This document shows, piece after piece, positions 36,319 through 50,055 of a stretch of 64,000 bases of DNA. Positions within the stretch are counted from its first letter, which is position 1, and every line of letters starts with the position of its first letter. Source of the stretch: Salminus brasiliensis (Eukaryota; Chordata; Actinopteri; Characiformes; Bryconidae); contig NC_132888.1 in assembly GCF_030463535.1 (NCBI RefSeq), positions 32,882,769 to 32,946,768 on the forward strand, given 5' to 3'. The notes beneath the pieces are model-generated. The model did not search any database. It was given only the letters and a program-made list of their open reading frames with translations, and had not been told where the DNA came from. The position numbers and the translations under genes are program-made.

Positions 36319-36897
36319 GCAGGTGTGTTGTGGTAGCTGTTGAAGATCAGGATGGGGAAAGCGGTTCTCATTGAGACGTCAACCCACTCCAGCTGATGGA
36401 GGAATAGTCTCCGTCTTCTTCCTCTAGGAGAGGAGAGGTAGACGCACTCTTGTCTCAAGGCTTCAGATGCGAGTCTGTGGGCCTGAGCTGGATGACGACA
36501 GCAGTGGAGCTGGTGCAAGTGTAACTTGCCCAAGCGTAGAGGTTGTGGGGGAGGAGCACGGCTGCTGTAGCTGTAGTCCATGTTGTTGCACCGATTCTCA
36601 GAGCCTCTCGTTCACTTCGGGAGAGGGAGAGGAAGTGTTTCAGGAGGAACTCTGTGGTGCACGTCTCCTCTCCTACTTCTAGGCAGGATGCTTGTTATTC
36701 TGCTGTCTCTACAGAAGCTCCTGCTTCTTCGTCGTCTGAGCAGAGACAGGAGGATGTGACTGCAGACGTCCTGACGCTCACTGGGCAGGTGGTGGAGGAA
36801 GAACCTGTCCTCACTCAGCCCACAGTGATGCTGGAAACCAGCAGACGAGACTCTGGCTCGCCCTTCAAATTATCCAAACCGAGGTTCAACTTTAAGG
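36319..36897 (+). pseudogene. decayed duplicate of kinase tail exon 4, unit C
   Basis: Ends RFNFK followed by GTAAGAATT, a better donor than in A/B and parallel to the PKFK/GTATGA end of the parent exon. Early TGA and internal TAG still block the parental frame. GGAATAGTCT in place of GGAAGAGTCT adds another stop-like change. Confidence 0.7.
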
Positions 36898-37003
36898 TAA
36901 GAATTTATCTCTGGAATATTTGAATTGCTTCCGAATAATTCTTCAGTTTCAGGAACAGATCAGGAGTGGGCTTGAAGTAAGTATCAGGAGTGGGCTTGAA
37001 GGA

Positions 37004-37251
37004 AATGGGGGGGGGGCTTGGAAGGGAGGAGCGATCGGGAGGAAGGAGCCTGGAGTGGAAGAGCGACCGGGAGGAAGGAGCCTGGAGGGGAAGAGCGACC
37101 GGGAGGAAGGAGCCTGGAGGGGAAGAGCGACCGGGAGGAAGGAGCCTGGAGGGGAAGAGCGACCGGGAGGAAACAGCCTGGAGGGGGAGAGCGACCGGGA
37201 GGAAGGAGCCTGGAGGGGAGAGCGACCGGGAGGAAGGAGCCTGGAGGAGTC
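37004..37251. repeat. poly(G) and 32-bp minisatellite, unit C
   Basis: About seven units and a short G run (9). Contracted relative to A, B and D. AATAAA follows at 37288. Confidence 0.92.
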
Positions 37252-38950
37252 TGGATAGATGTGCAGTGTTGGTCTTTCAGTGTGAATAATAAAACTTGCT
37301 CTGCATTACTGATGTGTTCTGGATGTTTCTTTTTCATACTCAAAGTAAAACCTAGATCTGAACTCTATCTTAGTGAAACACTGAGTGGAGTCTTTAAACC
37401 TATTAAAGCATTAGTCCAGGTTTAAGTTTAGTCTTGCTGCTCTCAGAACTGACCCAGTCTTTAAAACTAAAGGAATTTATAATTTCTCAAAAATAAATGA
37501 ACATTAATGTAATCTTACACTAAACATTATTGATCAAATAAAGCTACGTCAAACTGAGGCTTCATAGAAACAATAAAATAGGTCAGATTTGTTATTCTTA
37601 CAAATGTGTCTAATCAACATTTTCATGCATAAATAAGGAAAAAATCAATTAGGATGTTTTTCTCCAGAACATTCTCCTTTCAGGCTAAAACAAAACCCAA
37701 TTCATTTTATGTAAGTGAGATCCTGTGTCCACTCACAGTCAGTGTGCATTTGAGTGTTCAGTCCCTGTGAGAACCCTGCTTCTGTTTGAAGCACTTTTAC
37801 ACTGAAAATCACTGAAACAGAAACTAATGAATGTGACTCTGATGAGGACTAGATTGTGAAAACACTATATAGTGGGGTAGTGTGTTTGGGACACAGCCCA
37901 GCTAAACAACACAGACACATGGGCTGGTCTGCACAGAACCTTGTGATGAAGTAGACAGATGCAGAAGGCATTATGTTGGTGGAGCGGGTGGGAGGGGTGG
38001 ACACAAACGCCCCTGGTTGATGGTAGATGTTGTGGGCGGGAGTGACCGTATACAGCTCTATCTGCAGAAACACCAATAACAACCATCTTGTGAAATCACG
38101 TCCAGCATTTAATTTGTTTAGATGCTTTTACTTTGTTTTATTTTCATACTTTAAAACAAAACAAAACAAAAAACACTCAGAATTTGTTTAGAAATGGGCT
38201 GAGGTCCACCTGCTCAGGGGTGTTGGTCCACCTATTTGTCTCCGGAGTTTAAAAGGCCGCCAGCCAGCTTCTCAGCCAGCTAGCATAGCCTACTTACTCC
38301 TGTTTCTCTGCACTCTAAAAAGATCAAACTGATGTACTTAATTGATTGTTTAAACAGCTTTCTGATCAGTACCTGGAAACTACATACACAGGTAGTTCTT
38401 GAGCCTTTGAACCTTGGTTGTCAGGTTTCCAGAATCCAGCTCCAGTAAAACATTTGAGAAAAAACCCAGAACTGTATTTGAGATTCCTGGGGTCTCTCAG
38501 ATCCAAGGCATAGGTTAGTCCCAACAAATAGCAACAAGCTCTGCTAAGATCCTCAAGACTGCTGAGGACAGTGATGCCCTTAATCACAACTCTTCATGTA
38601 AATTGATGGGAGCATCAGCAGGATCCTGCAGACATTGGAAAGTCATTGTTAGAGCTTATTGTCAGCATGCAGGTTGCAAGACAGACCCATTTTCATGTCC
38701 ATTTTTGTTCAAACCATGTAAATGTTTCTTTAGCATGACCATGTGCTTTAAAGTCTAATTGCATACCTAAAAAGGTACATTACATTTGTGGTTATGTTGG
38801 ACAGGTATTTACTCTTAAGTTTGAATGTATGGATCTGCGCTGAATGTGGACTTGTTTCTAACTACATTGGCAGTACATTCTCATCCTATCATTGAAATTT
38901 TTTAAAATCACACTGTTTAAACACAGAACAATATCGCCCAGATTTAGCTA

Positions 38951-39363
38951 TGATCTGGGATTGCTGCAGGTAGTCAGGTCCAGGTTCATCAACATTATTA
39001 TGTGCCCAAAGAATGGGGGTCAGCTGACTACCTGAATATATTGAACGTCCAGGTTTTCCCACCAATGGCACAGACATATTCCAAGAAGACAATGCCAGGA
39101 TTAAACAGGCTCAAATTGTGAGAGTAGTTCAGGCAGCATGAGACATAATTTTTACGCATGGATTTGCCTCCACAGAGTCCAGACCTGAACCCCGTTCAGA
39201 CTCTTTAGAATGGGCTGGAGAAGACTTGTGGTCCAAATCTCCCATCATCAATACAAGATCTGGGGGAAAAAATGAATGCATCTCTGGACAGAAATAAATG
39301 TTGTGACATTGCAGAAGCTTGTGGAAATGATGCCATTGCAAATGCATGCCACAATCAAAGCTA
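38951..39363 (+). mobile_element. Tc1/mariner transposase remnant, unit C
   Basis: Same relic as in unit A. Differs by a few bases, for example GATCTGGGGG for GATCTGAGGG. Inactive. Confidence 0.75.
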
Positions 39364-42271
39364 TTTCAGACTCTCTCAGGAGCAAGTATTAATGCTGTGA
39401 AACAGCACACAACATAGGGAGTATGGAGCGATTTGGGATTAAACCTCTGTTTATCTCACGCTACATGTGATTTTGTCTCTCTACGGCCAGCTGTGATCAT
39501 GCAGCCATTTTGCTATTTGTCTGGATGGGGATCTTTTGAAAAACGGATGAGGGAAAATATACAAAATACAACCTTTTCAATGTTTGCGTTGGGATCCTTG
39601 TTTTCACATTTACATATTTAATCATCCTGGAACACAGTAATAAAGAGAGAACATTTCCCATGTCTGTTTTATCCTGGTTCTGCTTCTTTACTAGTGATAC
39701 TGGCTGTGTAAAACAAATGTAGAATATATTAAACATGCTTGATGAGTGCAAAAAAGTCATGATCTAGACATTCTCTAGTATTCCACAAAACAACAACAAC
39801 AACAACAACAGTAATAGGACACTCCTCCTAAGAAAATATGTAAAATTCTTCATTAAGTTATTCAGTAATTCACACGCAGCAGACAGTGGGGAGTTAACTG
39901 TACTATGACTTAATAAAGACCCATAATTCACTGTTTAATAGTATTTTTATTTGACTATTTATTAGTCTTCTCTGTGAACAGCGTAGAACGGCGTCAACTT
40001 AACTTCACTGCTTGCATTCAGTTATTTTAGCTGGGTTACTGCACTGAGACACGCAAGCCTGATGCTCTAAACACAGCAGCATTTATTACGGACTCCATTC
40101 ACTTAAAAGTAAGGTGAAATACACAGAGCAGGATAAACTGCTCTACCATCTCCAACTACCATTGCAGAAAGACTGGAAACCAGTCTTCATCTTCTCTCCC
40201 TCACCCTCCTTAACGTGAACCCCACGCTTCCCCACGTACCTCTAGACCTGTGTTCCCAAGCAAAGGCAAGAATCCATAAACAGCCACGATGTTTCCACCA
40301 GCAGGACCGGGACATTGTAGAAAGTAGCTAGTTAAGCTATTTAACTATTTAGGTACCGCGAACTGGCTCCGACAGTATTAAAAAAGGAATTACAGCCCAT
40401 TAAGTTGTGTATGCACATCAATATTAAATGGATATGGTCACAATGATACCCCACTACTTATCCAAAATCCTCTCTAAGGATAGTTTAATCATCTGCAGCT
40501 GAAGTGCTGCACCTGACTCTAGTTAATTTAAGTAGTAATAAATGTGAGGGTGTCCCAACCTTCACTTCACTCAGTGTCACATAACTTCCTTTTCCTTAGT
40601 GGAGCAGATAGATGCTGACGTTTTCAGGGTGCTCCCGTGTCTGTGTTACCTTCTGGCTCTCTCCTTTTTATTAGGCTGTTATAGTCAGACCTGCCAGAGT
40701 CGTCAGACACATTCTGATACTGCCCAACATTCTCTGCTCTCCATAAAATTCCTCTCAGAACTAACTCTCTCTTTTTACCTTCTCCGAGTAAATGGCCACC
40801 CAACCCGACCTGCTGGAAGATTGCCCGCTGAGGTCCCCTCTACCTGCGTCAAACAAGCTGCCACCTACCGGTCCAACCAGCAGGCCCCCCACCCACCACC
40901 ACCCATAGCAGACCAGCGGCTCACCCGCCTCCCACTGCTACCTGTTTAATGACCATGTTAAAACCTAAATGGACTCGTAACTATCTGCCACTATTAATAC
41001 CACCGTTATTAACTATCTGTTATACCTGGTTTGGTAATTATCATTAATGTTTAAATAGTTCTGACCAGAGGAGGATGGGTCCCCCTTGTGAGTCTTGGTT
41101 CCTCCCAAGGTTTCTTCCTCCAGCTCTGAGGGAGTTTTTCCTTGCCACTGTCGCCGTTGACTTGCTCACTGGGGGTCTTTGATCCATCATGTCTTACGTT
41201 ATTTTCTTCTTTCTTCTTTGTCTCTGTCTTTTATTAATCACTATTTATGTAAAGCTGCTTTGTGACGACAACAGTTGTAAAAAGCGCTGTACAAATAAAT
41301 CTGACTTGACTTGAAATCTGATATGACTGGTCAGGTGTTTATCACCCGTGTGAAGTTTGTCCACTGACTGTCCCTGATGAAGCCTCCAGACAAATCCCCT
41401 TCAGAGGTCTACAGTCAAACTTTAAGCTAAATGCAAAAGCTGTGCACTTCATGACAATGCTTTCAGTAACGTCACTGCCATGCTCTCTGCATAATAGCAT
41501 AGTACCCTATTTATGTCTACTTTACCTTACGCCTTATATTTGATTTTATTACTGTCTGTAGTTTAATTACATCTATACTTTTAATTTATGTTGTATACTT
41601 ATATATTGTTTTTATGTACGTCTTAATAGTAGTGTGCATGGGATCAGCAAAGTAAGACTGTCACTGTAGTGTAGTCCCACACTTCTGGCTCAATACTAAA
41701 ATTTAAACCCTCATCAGTGTCTGAACAGCGAAGTACCGCTTCCAGGACGGTCTTGGGCTACGTTGCCATGACGAGGGTGAATCTCCAGTGAAAACTGTCC
41801 AGGCTTTAATCTGGGTCTGGGGAACTGTGTCCAAATGTTTACTAACACAAACACAAAGACCTCATTATTACAATATCAGTTTTTGAATCAAACAATAATC
41901 AATACTAAACTCTTCTAGTTTGTTTAAATGACAAACTGAAAGAACTGACAGCTAGTTGAACTGGGTTTAGTTCAAGATCGAGTAACTTTGAACACTTTTT
42001 GTAAGTGGAGTCTAAAGTTATGTTACTGCATATGAGACCCAGTTCAATGTTCCAGCTGGCAGCACTTTCAGTTCCTCACTAGAACAGCAATAAAGGCCAA
42101 TTCTGCCAATTCTTCAAACATCCCCTGAGGAGGACTGATTAGAGTCTGTGCAGGAGGGAGTTAGCAGCTCAGCAGTAAATGACCTGACAGCACTGTCTCC
42201 ACTATACAGAACGAGTCTTGGGTTAAGTGACTGGGTCAACTGGGTCTGTGGGAGCAGTTCGTGCTAGCTAC

Positions 42272-42490
42272 CTGTTTCCAAACTCGACTGTCGGCTCCGT
42301 TGAAGTGGTCCAACCGCTGAACGAACCAGTTTTCATCCACTGCAGGTTCCGACCTGGAAACAGAGGCACTGCCGAATGTCCGGAACCTGGAGAAACGTGC
42401 TTCTCCCGGGACGCAAAGAACACAGGTCCAAATGAAACCTGCTCGAAAAATGGCAAAGAAGTTTTGCAGCACTTTAGACGAAAAAGCCAT
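42272..42490 (-). CDS. orphan prss16 first exon, unit D
   Basis: Same 73-residue product and donor as the other copies. About 34 kb from prss16 exon 2. No unit-D-specific lesion. Confidence 0.7.
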
Positions 42491-43509
42491 CTTCCGTTTT
42501 TTCCGTCATACTCTGACATGTGATAAAGCTCTGCTGTGCGATGTCTTATTTCTTCTCCCTACGGCGCCACATTTCAAAATAAAAGCCTCACAGACAAACG
42601 CAGTCGTAGTCAGGGCTACTTTAAATGTTGCTGTGATTTTTGAAGATTTTCACTTTTACTCAAATATTGCTATAAATAATAATAACAGTTGCTTTAACTA
42701 TTATTATGTTTGATTTATATTAAAAAAGATATCTATAGTAACTTTTTTAAACAATTGAATCTTTTTTAATGGGGTCATTCGTTTTATTTGCTAGCTGTTC
42801 TTTTTTAATCTGTAGTTTTTGTTATCATTGCTTCTTTTTATTTGATTTTTTTTTAAGGAAATGTTTTTGTTCTTTTCATCCTTTATAGATTTATCTTTTT
42901 TTGTGTGGTTTATTTTTAATTACTTCTTTATAAGTGGAAGTCATTTTTTGTCTTTTTTATTTCTGTATTTGGTTTTATTTATCATTGCTCCTTTTTAAAT
43001 GGTCATTTCTATTGCTCGCTGTTCTTTTTAATTGAGTCATTCTTGGGTTTTCCCAAAAAAGGCTATGAGGCAAAGTGGGTTGGTGTTGATGCAGTGTTAC
43101 AAAAACTTTTTTTTTTTTTTTTTTTAGATATTTACTGTTCATGAACCTTCTACTGGTTATTGTGAACCTCAAACGTGGAGAAAACAGCTAGAGATGTCAG
43201 ACCTTTTTGCTAAGAGTGATAAAACCTGTTTTCCAGACCCAGATTAACTTTTAGTCTAGAAGGAGTTTAAACCAAGTCCCATATTAGATAGATCTGATGA
43301 GTTTTTGACATCCAATCATCTCTTATTTTCATTGCAATTTTGTTTTTGTGTTGCCTAGGCAACTAAAGGGCAGTTCCCATTGCTGTTCTTCATGTGGGAT
43401 AACTTTGCTCTTTAAGTCAATTCAATAATAAAAGTTGTGTTTGCTGACTTTTATTTTGTCTAAGAACATTTTGAAGAAAGGGCTGTGACTGCAGGCTACA
43501 TCTCCATTG

Positions 43510-43630
43510 TGACGTCACGCCAAATGACGTCAACAAGGACGTCTCCTTTGAAAAGGCGCGGTGCTCCCTCACTGCCTCGGTTAGAATTCAGCAGCTGCCG
43601 ATTGTGACGTCACCGCGGCTTCTATATAAA
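43510..43630 (+). promoter_or_regulatory. kinase copy D promoter: three CREs plus TATA
   Basis: TGACGTCA at 43510-43517, 43525-43532 and 43605-43612; TATATAAA at 43623-43630. The first CRE is preceded by CTCCATTG where the others have CGCGATTG. The promoter of the pseudokinase copy is therefore intact. uORF 43682-43723. Confidence 0.8.
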
Positions 43631-43755
43631 GGCAGTTTCCCCCTCATTGGCTCAGTTAGGATTCAACAGCTTGAGAGAAGGATGTCCCCTATGTTTATGT
43701 GGACGGTGATTGTATTTGATTGACAGTTTTATCTAGAGCCACAGCCATTAGAACC

Positions 43756-45415
43756 ATGGCATGTTCTAGATCTTCTACTTATCTCAGACAGGATAGGTAA
43801 GAACCATTTACTTCCCGAATTACACCATTTACTGCTCTAATTACACCATTTACTGCCCGAAATATTCTACCATTTACTGCCCAAATTACACCATTTACTG
43901 CCCAAATTATACTATTTACTGCCCAAATTACACCATTTACTGCCCAAATTATACTATTTACTGCCCAAATTACACCATTTACTGCCCAAATTATTCTACC
44001 ATTTACTGCCCAAATTACATGAACCAAATAATATGAAACTACCATTTACTAACCTAACTAATTTACTTACTGGCTGAATTATATATATTTATTGCCCGAA
44101 TTACATCATTTACTGAATTACCCCCAAACAGTTTCAGCTGGGTTAAAAAGGAGCGACGCACTCGCTTTCTCTCGCCACACTAAACCTTCATCAGGGGCTG
44201 AAGTGGAGCTAAATTAAACAGTAGATTACCTTCAGTATCAGCAGCTCTCCCAGCTCTCTTCAGCAGAACTGAATTAACCTCCTGGGGGTGCACTAGCCAT
44301 GTTTGGAATAGCAGGGGGGGGGGGGGGTCTCAGGGGCGCACAGCTCATTGGACACTAAAGAATACTTACTTAAGGACCTGTTTATTGGTCAATTCTAACT
44401 TTACACAAGTTGTTCTAAGCTCAATTAGAGACAAAGGATTAGGTTGTTTCAGGGTTGTTTAATCTGTGCTAATGAACAGAGCTTAATGAAGTGCAATGAC
44501 CTGTATTAGACATGATGTTAGGATTAAATACAAAAATAAAGACAAAATGACCTGTGTTAATAACTTTCACCTCTACTTTCCATCTACAGGACAACAATGA
44601 CAACCAACGAAATCCTGGAATCTTTGGGCTTCAATGTTTTGGCCAACATTGGTCAAGGGAGTTTTGGCACGGTTAAGCTGGCCAAATCCAAGAGGTTCGA
44701 AAAGCAGGTGGCCATTAAAGTATTGGACCTCAGGCTGGCCACACCTTCCTTTGTTCGTAAATTTCTGCCCCGGGAGATCGCCATTCTCCGAAGAATAAGA
44801 CATCCTCACATTATTCAGGTGCATGAAATTTTTAAGGTGCCTTCCAAACAAGTTTACATCGTGATGGAGGCTGCCGTCATGGATCTCCAAGAAAAGCTGC
44901 AGCAGAGCTGCTACATCCGCAGCTCCCAGGCTAAAAAGTGGTTCTCCCAGCTCCTCAGCGCTGTAGTTTATCTGCACCAGCAGGTGCTGACTGCCGAGAA
45001 CCAAGTTAAACTGACAGACTTTGGTTTTGGACGCTTTTCAAGAGGCTTCCCTCAACTAAGCGAGACGTATTGTTGCACTCGTCAATACGCTGCACCTGAG
45101 GTGCTCATGCGGAAGCCCTATGATCCCAAAAAGAGTGACGTTTGGAGCCTAGGCGTCATTCTGTATGCCATGGTCACCGGGTCCATGCCCTTTAAATATC
45201 AAGGTTGCAGGCGTCTCCTACAAGCCCAGAGCAAACCCTTGGTTTATCCATGTTGCATCAAAGTGCAGAAGCAGTGTCGTAACCTCATCTCCTACATGCT
45301 GCACTTCGATCCTGCCACCCGGCCTACAGCGACAGAGGTTGCACAGCACCCTTGGCTGCAGCCGAGGCAAAAATGGTAAGTAAACCATTGTGCATAAACT
45401 CATGTATCAAAGTCT

Positions 45416-45468
<53 letters not shown>

Positions 45469-46479
45469 AAAATCCAGTTCTGATTTTAATCTGATTTTCA
45501 TTTATATTTATGTTCAACAGCAGCAGACGTCTGGGGTTGTGGGTTCGATCCTTGGGGTGCTTTAAGAAAGAAAAGGAAAAGAACGTAAGTCGTAGAACAC
45601 TTCTCACAACACACCCAATTCTTCAAGACTTCCAACACTTCCGTTAGATTTCTACATAATTAAACAGTTCAGTCGTTGTGAAGAAAGTAGTTCAGTTGAA
45701 ACCTCGCTGTTCAGGTTTCATCAGTAAATGTGGGCTTTGTATAGATATACTATAATGATCTTCTCTTTTCCACGTTAGGTTGAAGAAGAGGGCAGTCCCA
45801 GCAGAGAACCACACGCCTCCACCAGTGGAAAAACTCCCCCACCTTGTCCCCTGAAGGAAGAGTCTCCGTCTTCTTCCACTTTGAGCGGAGAGGTAGACGC
45901 ACCCTCGCCTCAAGGCTTCAGATGCGAGTCTGTGGTGCCTGAGCTGGATGACGACAGCAGTGGAGCTGGTGCAAGTGTGACTTGCCCAAACGTAGAGGTT
46001 GTGGGGGAGGAGCACGGCTGCTGTAGCTGTAGTGCACTTTGTGCTGCAGTTAAGGCTCATGTTGTTGCACCGATTCTCAGAGCCTCTCGTTCACTTCGGG
46101 AGAGGGTGAGGAAGTGTTTCAGGAGGAACTCTGTGGTGCACGTCTCCTCTCCTACTTCTCAGCAGGATGCTCGTCATCCTGTCTCTACATGCGCTCCTGC
46201 TTCTTCGTCTTCTGAGCAGAGACAGGAGGATGTGTCAGATGTCCTGACACTCTCTGGGGAGGTGGTGGAGGAAGAAGCTGTGGAGGCAGAGCCCACTGTG
46301 AGGCAGGGAGCCAGGAAGCCGAGATTCCCCAAGTTTAAGGTATGAGGGATGGTGACAGCCCCAGATTTTAATGTCCGTTTTAAATATCTGAAATGTTTCA
46401 GTTGGTCAATCTGTGTGATTTTATTTTATTTTTCTTCCTCCAGCAGATCCTGAAGAAGAAAAGGGTACGTCCTTTGTAG
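43756..46479 (+). CDS. TSSK-like pseudokinase, copy D (catalytic loop deleted in frame)
   Basis: Exons 43756-43796, 44590-45375, 45521-45584, 45779-46339 and 46444-46479; about 495 residues. At 44984/44985, 36 bases present in the other copies are missing, so YLHQQDIVHRDLKCEN... becomes YLHQQVLTAEN. The catalytic Asp (HRD) and Mg-binding Asn are gone, while the Gly loop, VAIK Lys and DFG remain and the frame stays open to the end. Phosphotransfer should be lost; nucleotide binding and a scaffold or dominant-interfering role are possible. Exon 4 has the AVEA insertion and CPLKEE. A late silent GTG/GTT change is unique to it. It could be a first step to a pseudogene, but no stop or splice defect is present. 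Confidence 0.85.
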
Positions 46480-46910
46480 ACTTCTAGCACAGTTACCGCT
46501 AACAACACACTGGCTGGGTTTGATTCTGAAGAGAAAGTCCCGCTCCATGGGCTGGTTTTGAGCCAGAAGCTGCTCTCACACAGCCCACAGTGATGCAGGA
46601 AACCAGGAGACCGAGACTTCGGCTCCTCCTTCAGATGATCCAAACTGAAGTTCAGCTTTAAGGTAAGTAGAAGTTTTACAAGATTACCACTTTCAACTGC
46701 ATTGATAAACAATACAGTACAGTTGATGCCTCCTAGAGAGGGAACCTCTCACTAGACCTATAGTGTACACACACACACTCAGAGGCAGGTGCATGAAGAG
46801 TGCTTTAGGAAACATTTACCAGTAAAGAAATGATCAGACTCATCTTCAGTATTACTCCAGTGTTGCACCATTGAATTACTCACATGCCTGACTTGTCCTG
46901 TGTGTTATAG

Positions 46911-47489
46911 GCAGGTGTGTTGTGGTAGCTGTTGAAGATCAGGATGGGGAAAGCGGTTCTCATTGAGACGTCAACCCACTCCAGCTGATGGAGGAAGAGT
47001 CTCCGTCTTCTTCCTCTAGGAGAGGAGAGGTAGACGCACTCTTGTCTCAAGGCTTCAGATGCGAGTCTGTGGGCCTGAGCTGGATGACGACAGCAGTGGA
47101 GCTGGTGCAAGTGTAACTTGCCCAAGCGTAGAGGTTGTGGGGGAGGAGCACGGCTGCTGTAGCTGTAGTCCATGTTGTTGCACCGATTCTCAGAGCCTCT
47201 CGTTCACTTCGGGAGAGGGTGAGGAAGTGTTTCAGGAGGAACTCTGTGGTGCACGTCTCCTCTCCTACTTCTAGGCAGGATGCTTGTTATTCTGCTGTCT
47301 CTACAGAAGCTCCTGCTTCTTCGTCGTCTGAGCAGAGACAGGAGGATGTGACTGCAGACGTCCTGACGCTCACTGGGCAGGTGGTGGAGGAAGAACCTGT
47401 CCTCACTCAGCCCACAGTGATGCTGGAAACCAGCAGACGAGACTCTGGCTCGCCCTTCAAATTATCCAAACCGAGGTTCAACTTTAAGG
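46911..47489 (+). pseudogene. decayed duplicate of kinase tail exon 4, unit D
   Basis: Like unit C (RFNFK/GTAAG end), but it keeps RERVRKCF where the others read RERERKCF, matching the active exon 4. This suggests local conversion from the parent exon. Confidence 0.7.
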
Positions 47490-47576
47490 TAAGAATTTAT
47501 CTCTGGAATATTTGAATTGCTTCCGAATAATTCTTCAGTTTCAGGAACAGATCAGGAGTGGGCTTCAAGGAAAGGC

Positions 47577-47955
47577 GGGGGGGGGGGGGGGGTTTGGAAG
47601 GGAGGAGTGATTGGGAGGAAGGAGCCTGGAGGGGAAGACCGACCGGGAGGAAGGAGCCTGGAGGGGAAGAGCGACCGGGAGGAAAGAGCCTGGAGGGGGA
47701 GAGCGACCGGGAGGAAGGAGCCTGGAGGGGAAGAGCGACCGGGAGGAAGGAGCCTGGAGGGGGAGAGCGACCGGGAGGAAGGAGCCTGGAGGGGGAGAGC
47801 GACCGGGAGGAAGGAGCCTGGAGGGGGAGAGCGACCGGGAGGAAGGAATCTGGAGGGGGAGAGCGACCGGGAGGAGCGAGCCTGGAGGGGGAGAGCGACC
47901 GGGAGGAAGGAGCCTGGAGGGGAGGAGCGATCGGGAGGAACGAGCCTGGAGGAGT
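47577..47955. repeat. poly(G) and 32-bp minisatellite, unit D
   Basis: About 11 units, with the A/B-type entry (GGGAAGACCGACC variant in the first unit) and two private variants (GGAGCGAGCC, GGAACGAGCC). AATAAA follows at 47993. Confidence 0.92.
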
Positions 47956-49642
47956 CTGGATAGATGTGCAGTGTTGGTCTTTCAGTGTGAATAATAAAAC
48001 TTGCTCTGCATTACTGATGTGTTCTGGATGTTTCTTTTTCATACTCAAAGTAAAACCTAGATCTTAGTGAAACACTAAGTTGAGTCTTTAAACCTTTTAA
48101 AGCATTAGTCCAGGTTTAAGTTTAGTCTTGCTGCTCTCAGAACTGACCCAGTCTTTAAAACTAAAGGAATTAATAATTTCTCAAAAATAAATGAACATTA
48201 ATGTAATCTTACACTAAACATTATTGATCAAATAAAGCTACGTCAAACTGAGGCTTCATAGAAACAATAAAATAGGTCAGATTTGTTATTCTTACAAATG
48301 TGTCTAATCAACATTTTCATGCATAAATTAGGAAAAAATCAATTAGGATTTTTTTCTCCAGAACATTCTCCTTTCAGGCTAAAAAAAAACCCAATTCATT
48401 TTATGTAAGTGAGATCCTGTGTCCAGTCAGTGTGCATTTGAGTGCTCAGTCCCTGTGAGAACCCTGCTTCTGTTTGAAGCACTTTTACACTGAAAATCAC
48501 TGAAACAGAAACTAATGAATGTGACTCTGATGAGGACTAGATTGTGAAAACACTGTATAGTGGGGTAGTGTGTTTGGGACACAGCCCAGCTAAACAACAC
48601 AGACACATGGGCTGGTCTGCACAGAACCTTGTGATGAAGTAGACAGATGCAGAAGGCATTATGTTGGTGGAGCGGGTGGGAGGGGTGGACACAAACGCCC
48701 CTGGTTGATGGTAGATGTTGTGGGCGGGAGTGACCGTACACAGCTCTATCTGCAGAAACACCAATAACAACCATCTTGTGAAATCACGTCCAGCATTTAA
48801 TTTGTTTAGATGCTTTTACTTGGTTTGATTTTCATCCTTTAAAACAAAACAAAACAAAAAACACTCAGAATTTGTTTAGAAATGAGCTGAGGTCCACCTG
48901 CTCAGGGGTGTTGGTCCACCTATTTGGCTCCGGAGTTTAAAAGGCCGCCAGCCAGCTTCTCAGCCAGCTAGCATAGCCTACTTACTCCTGTTTCTCTGCA
49001 CTCTAAAAAGATCAAACTGATGTACTTAATTGATTGTTTAAACAGCTTTCTGATCAGTACCTGGAAACTACATACACAGGTAGTTCTTGAGCCTTTGAAC
49101 CTTGGTTGTCAGGTTTCCAGAATCCAGCTCCAGTAAAAAAGAGAAAAGAGAAAAAACCCAGAACTGTATTTGAGATTCCTGGGGTCTCTCAGATCCAAGG
49201 CATAGGTTAGTCCCAACAAATAGCAACAAGCTCTGCTAAGATCCTCAAGACTGCTGAGGACAGTGATGCCCTTAATCACAACTCTTCATGTAAATTGATG
49301 GGAGCATCAGCAGGATCCTGCAGACATTGGAAAGTCATTGTTAGAGCTTATTGTCAGCATGCAGGTTGCAAGACAGACCCATTTTCATGTCCATTTTTGT
49401 TCAAACCATGTAAATGTTTCTTTAGCATGACCATGTGCTTTAAAGTCTAATTGCATACCTAAAAAGGTACATTACATTTGTGGTTATGTTGGACAGGTAT
49501 TTACTCTTAAGTTTGAATGTATGGATCTGCGCTGAATGTGGACTTGTTTCTAACTACATTGGCAGTACATTCTCATCCTATCATTGAAATTTTTTAAAAT
49601 CACACTGTTTAAACACAGAACAATATCGCCCAGATTTAGCTA

Positions 49643-50055
49643 TGATCTGGGATTGCTGCAGGTAGTCAGGTCCAGGTTCATCAACATTATTATGTGCCCA
49701 AAGAATGGGGGTCAGCTGACTACCTGAATATATTGAACGTCCAGGTTTTCCCACCAATGGCACAGACATATTCCAAGAAGACAATGCCAGGATTAAACAG
49801 GCTCAAATTGTGAGAGTAGTTCAGGCAGCATGAGACATAATTTTTACGCATGGATTTGCCTCCACAGAGTCCAGACCTGAACCCTGTTCAGACTCTTTAG
49901 AATGGGCTGGAGAAGACTTGTGGTCCAAATCTCCCATCATCAATACAAGATCTGGGGGAAAAAATGAATGCATCTCTGGACAGAAATAAATGTTGTGACA
50001 TTGCAGAAGCTTGTGGAAATGATGCCATTGCAAATGCATGCCACAATCAAAGCTA
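49643..50055 (+). mobile_element. Tc1/mariner transposase remnant, unit D
   Basis: Inactive copy of the shared relic, C-type in sequence (GATCTGGGGG). Confidence 0.75.

Larger units (their letters stand above)
30615..41320 (+). repeat. segmental duplication unit C (10,706 bp)
   Basis: Carries the 121-bp intron-1 block (33690-33810, starting with a G-run) and the 48-bp block at 38539-38586 missing from A and B. It also has an extra ACTGCCTC in the promoter and a 12-bp in-frame addition in exon 4. Shares with E a short duplication, AAGTAAGTATCAGGAGTGGG, before the minisatellite. Pseudo-exon 36319-36897, Tc1 remnant 38951-39363, composite repeat 40437-41314. Confidence 0.96.
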
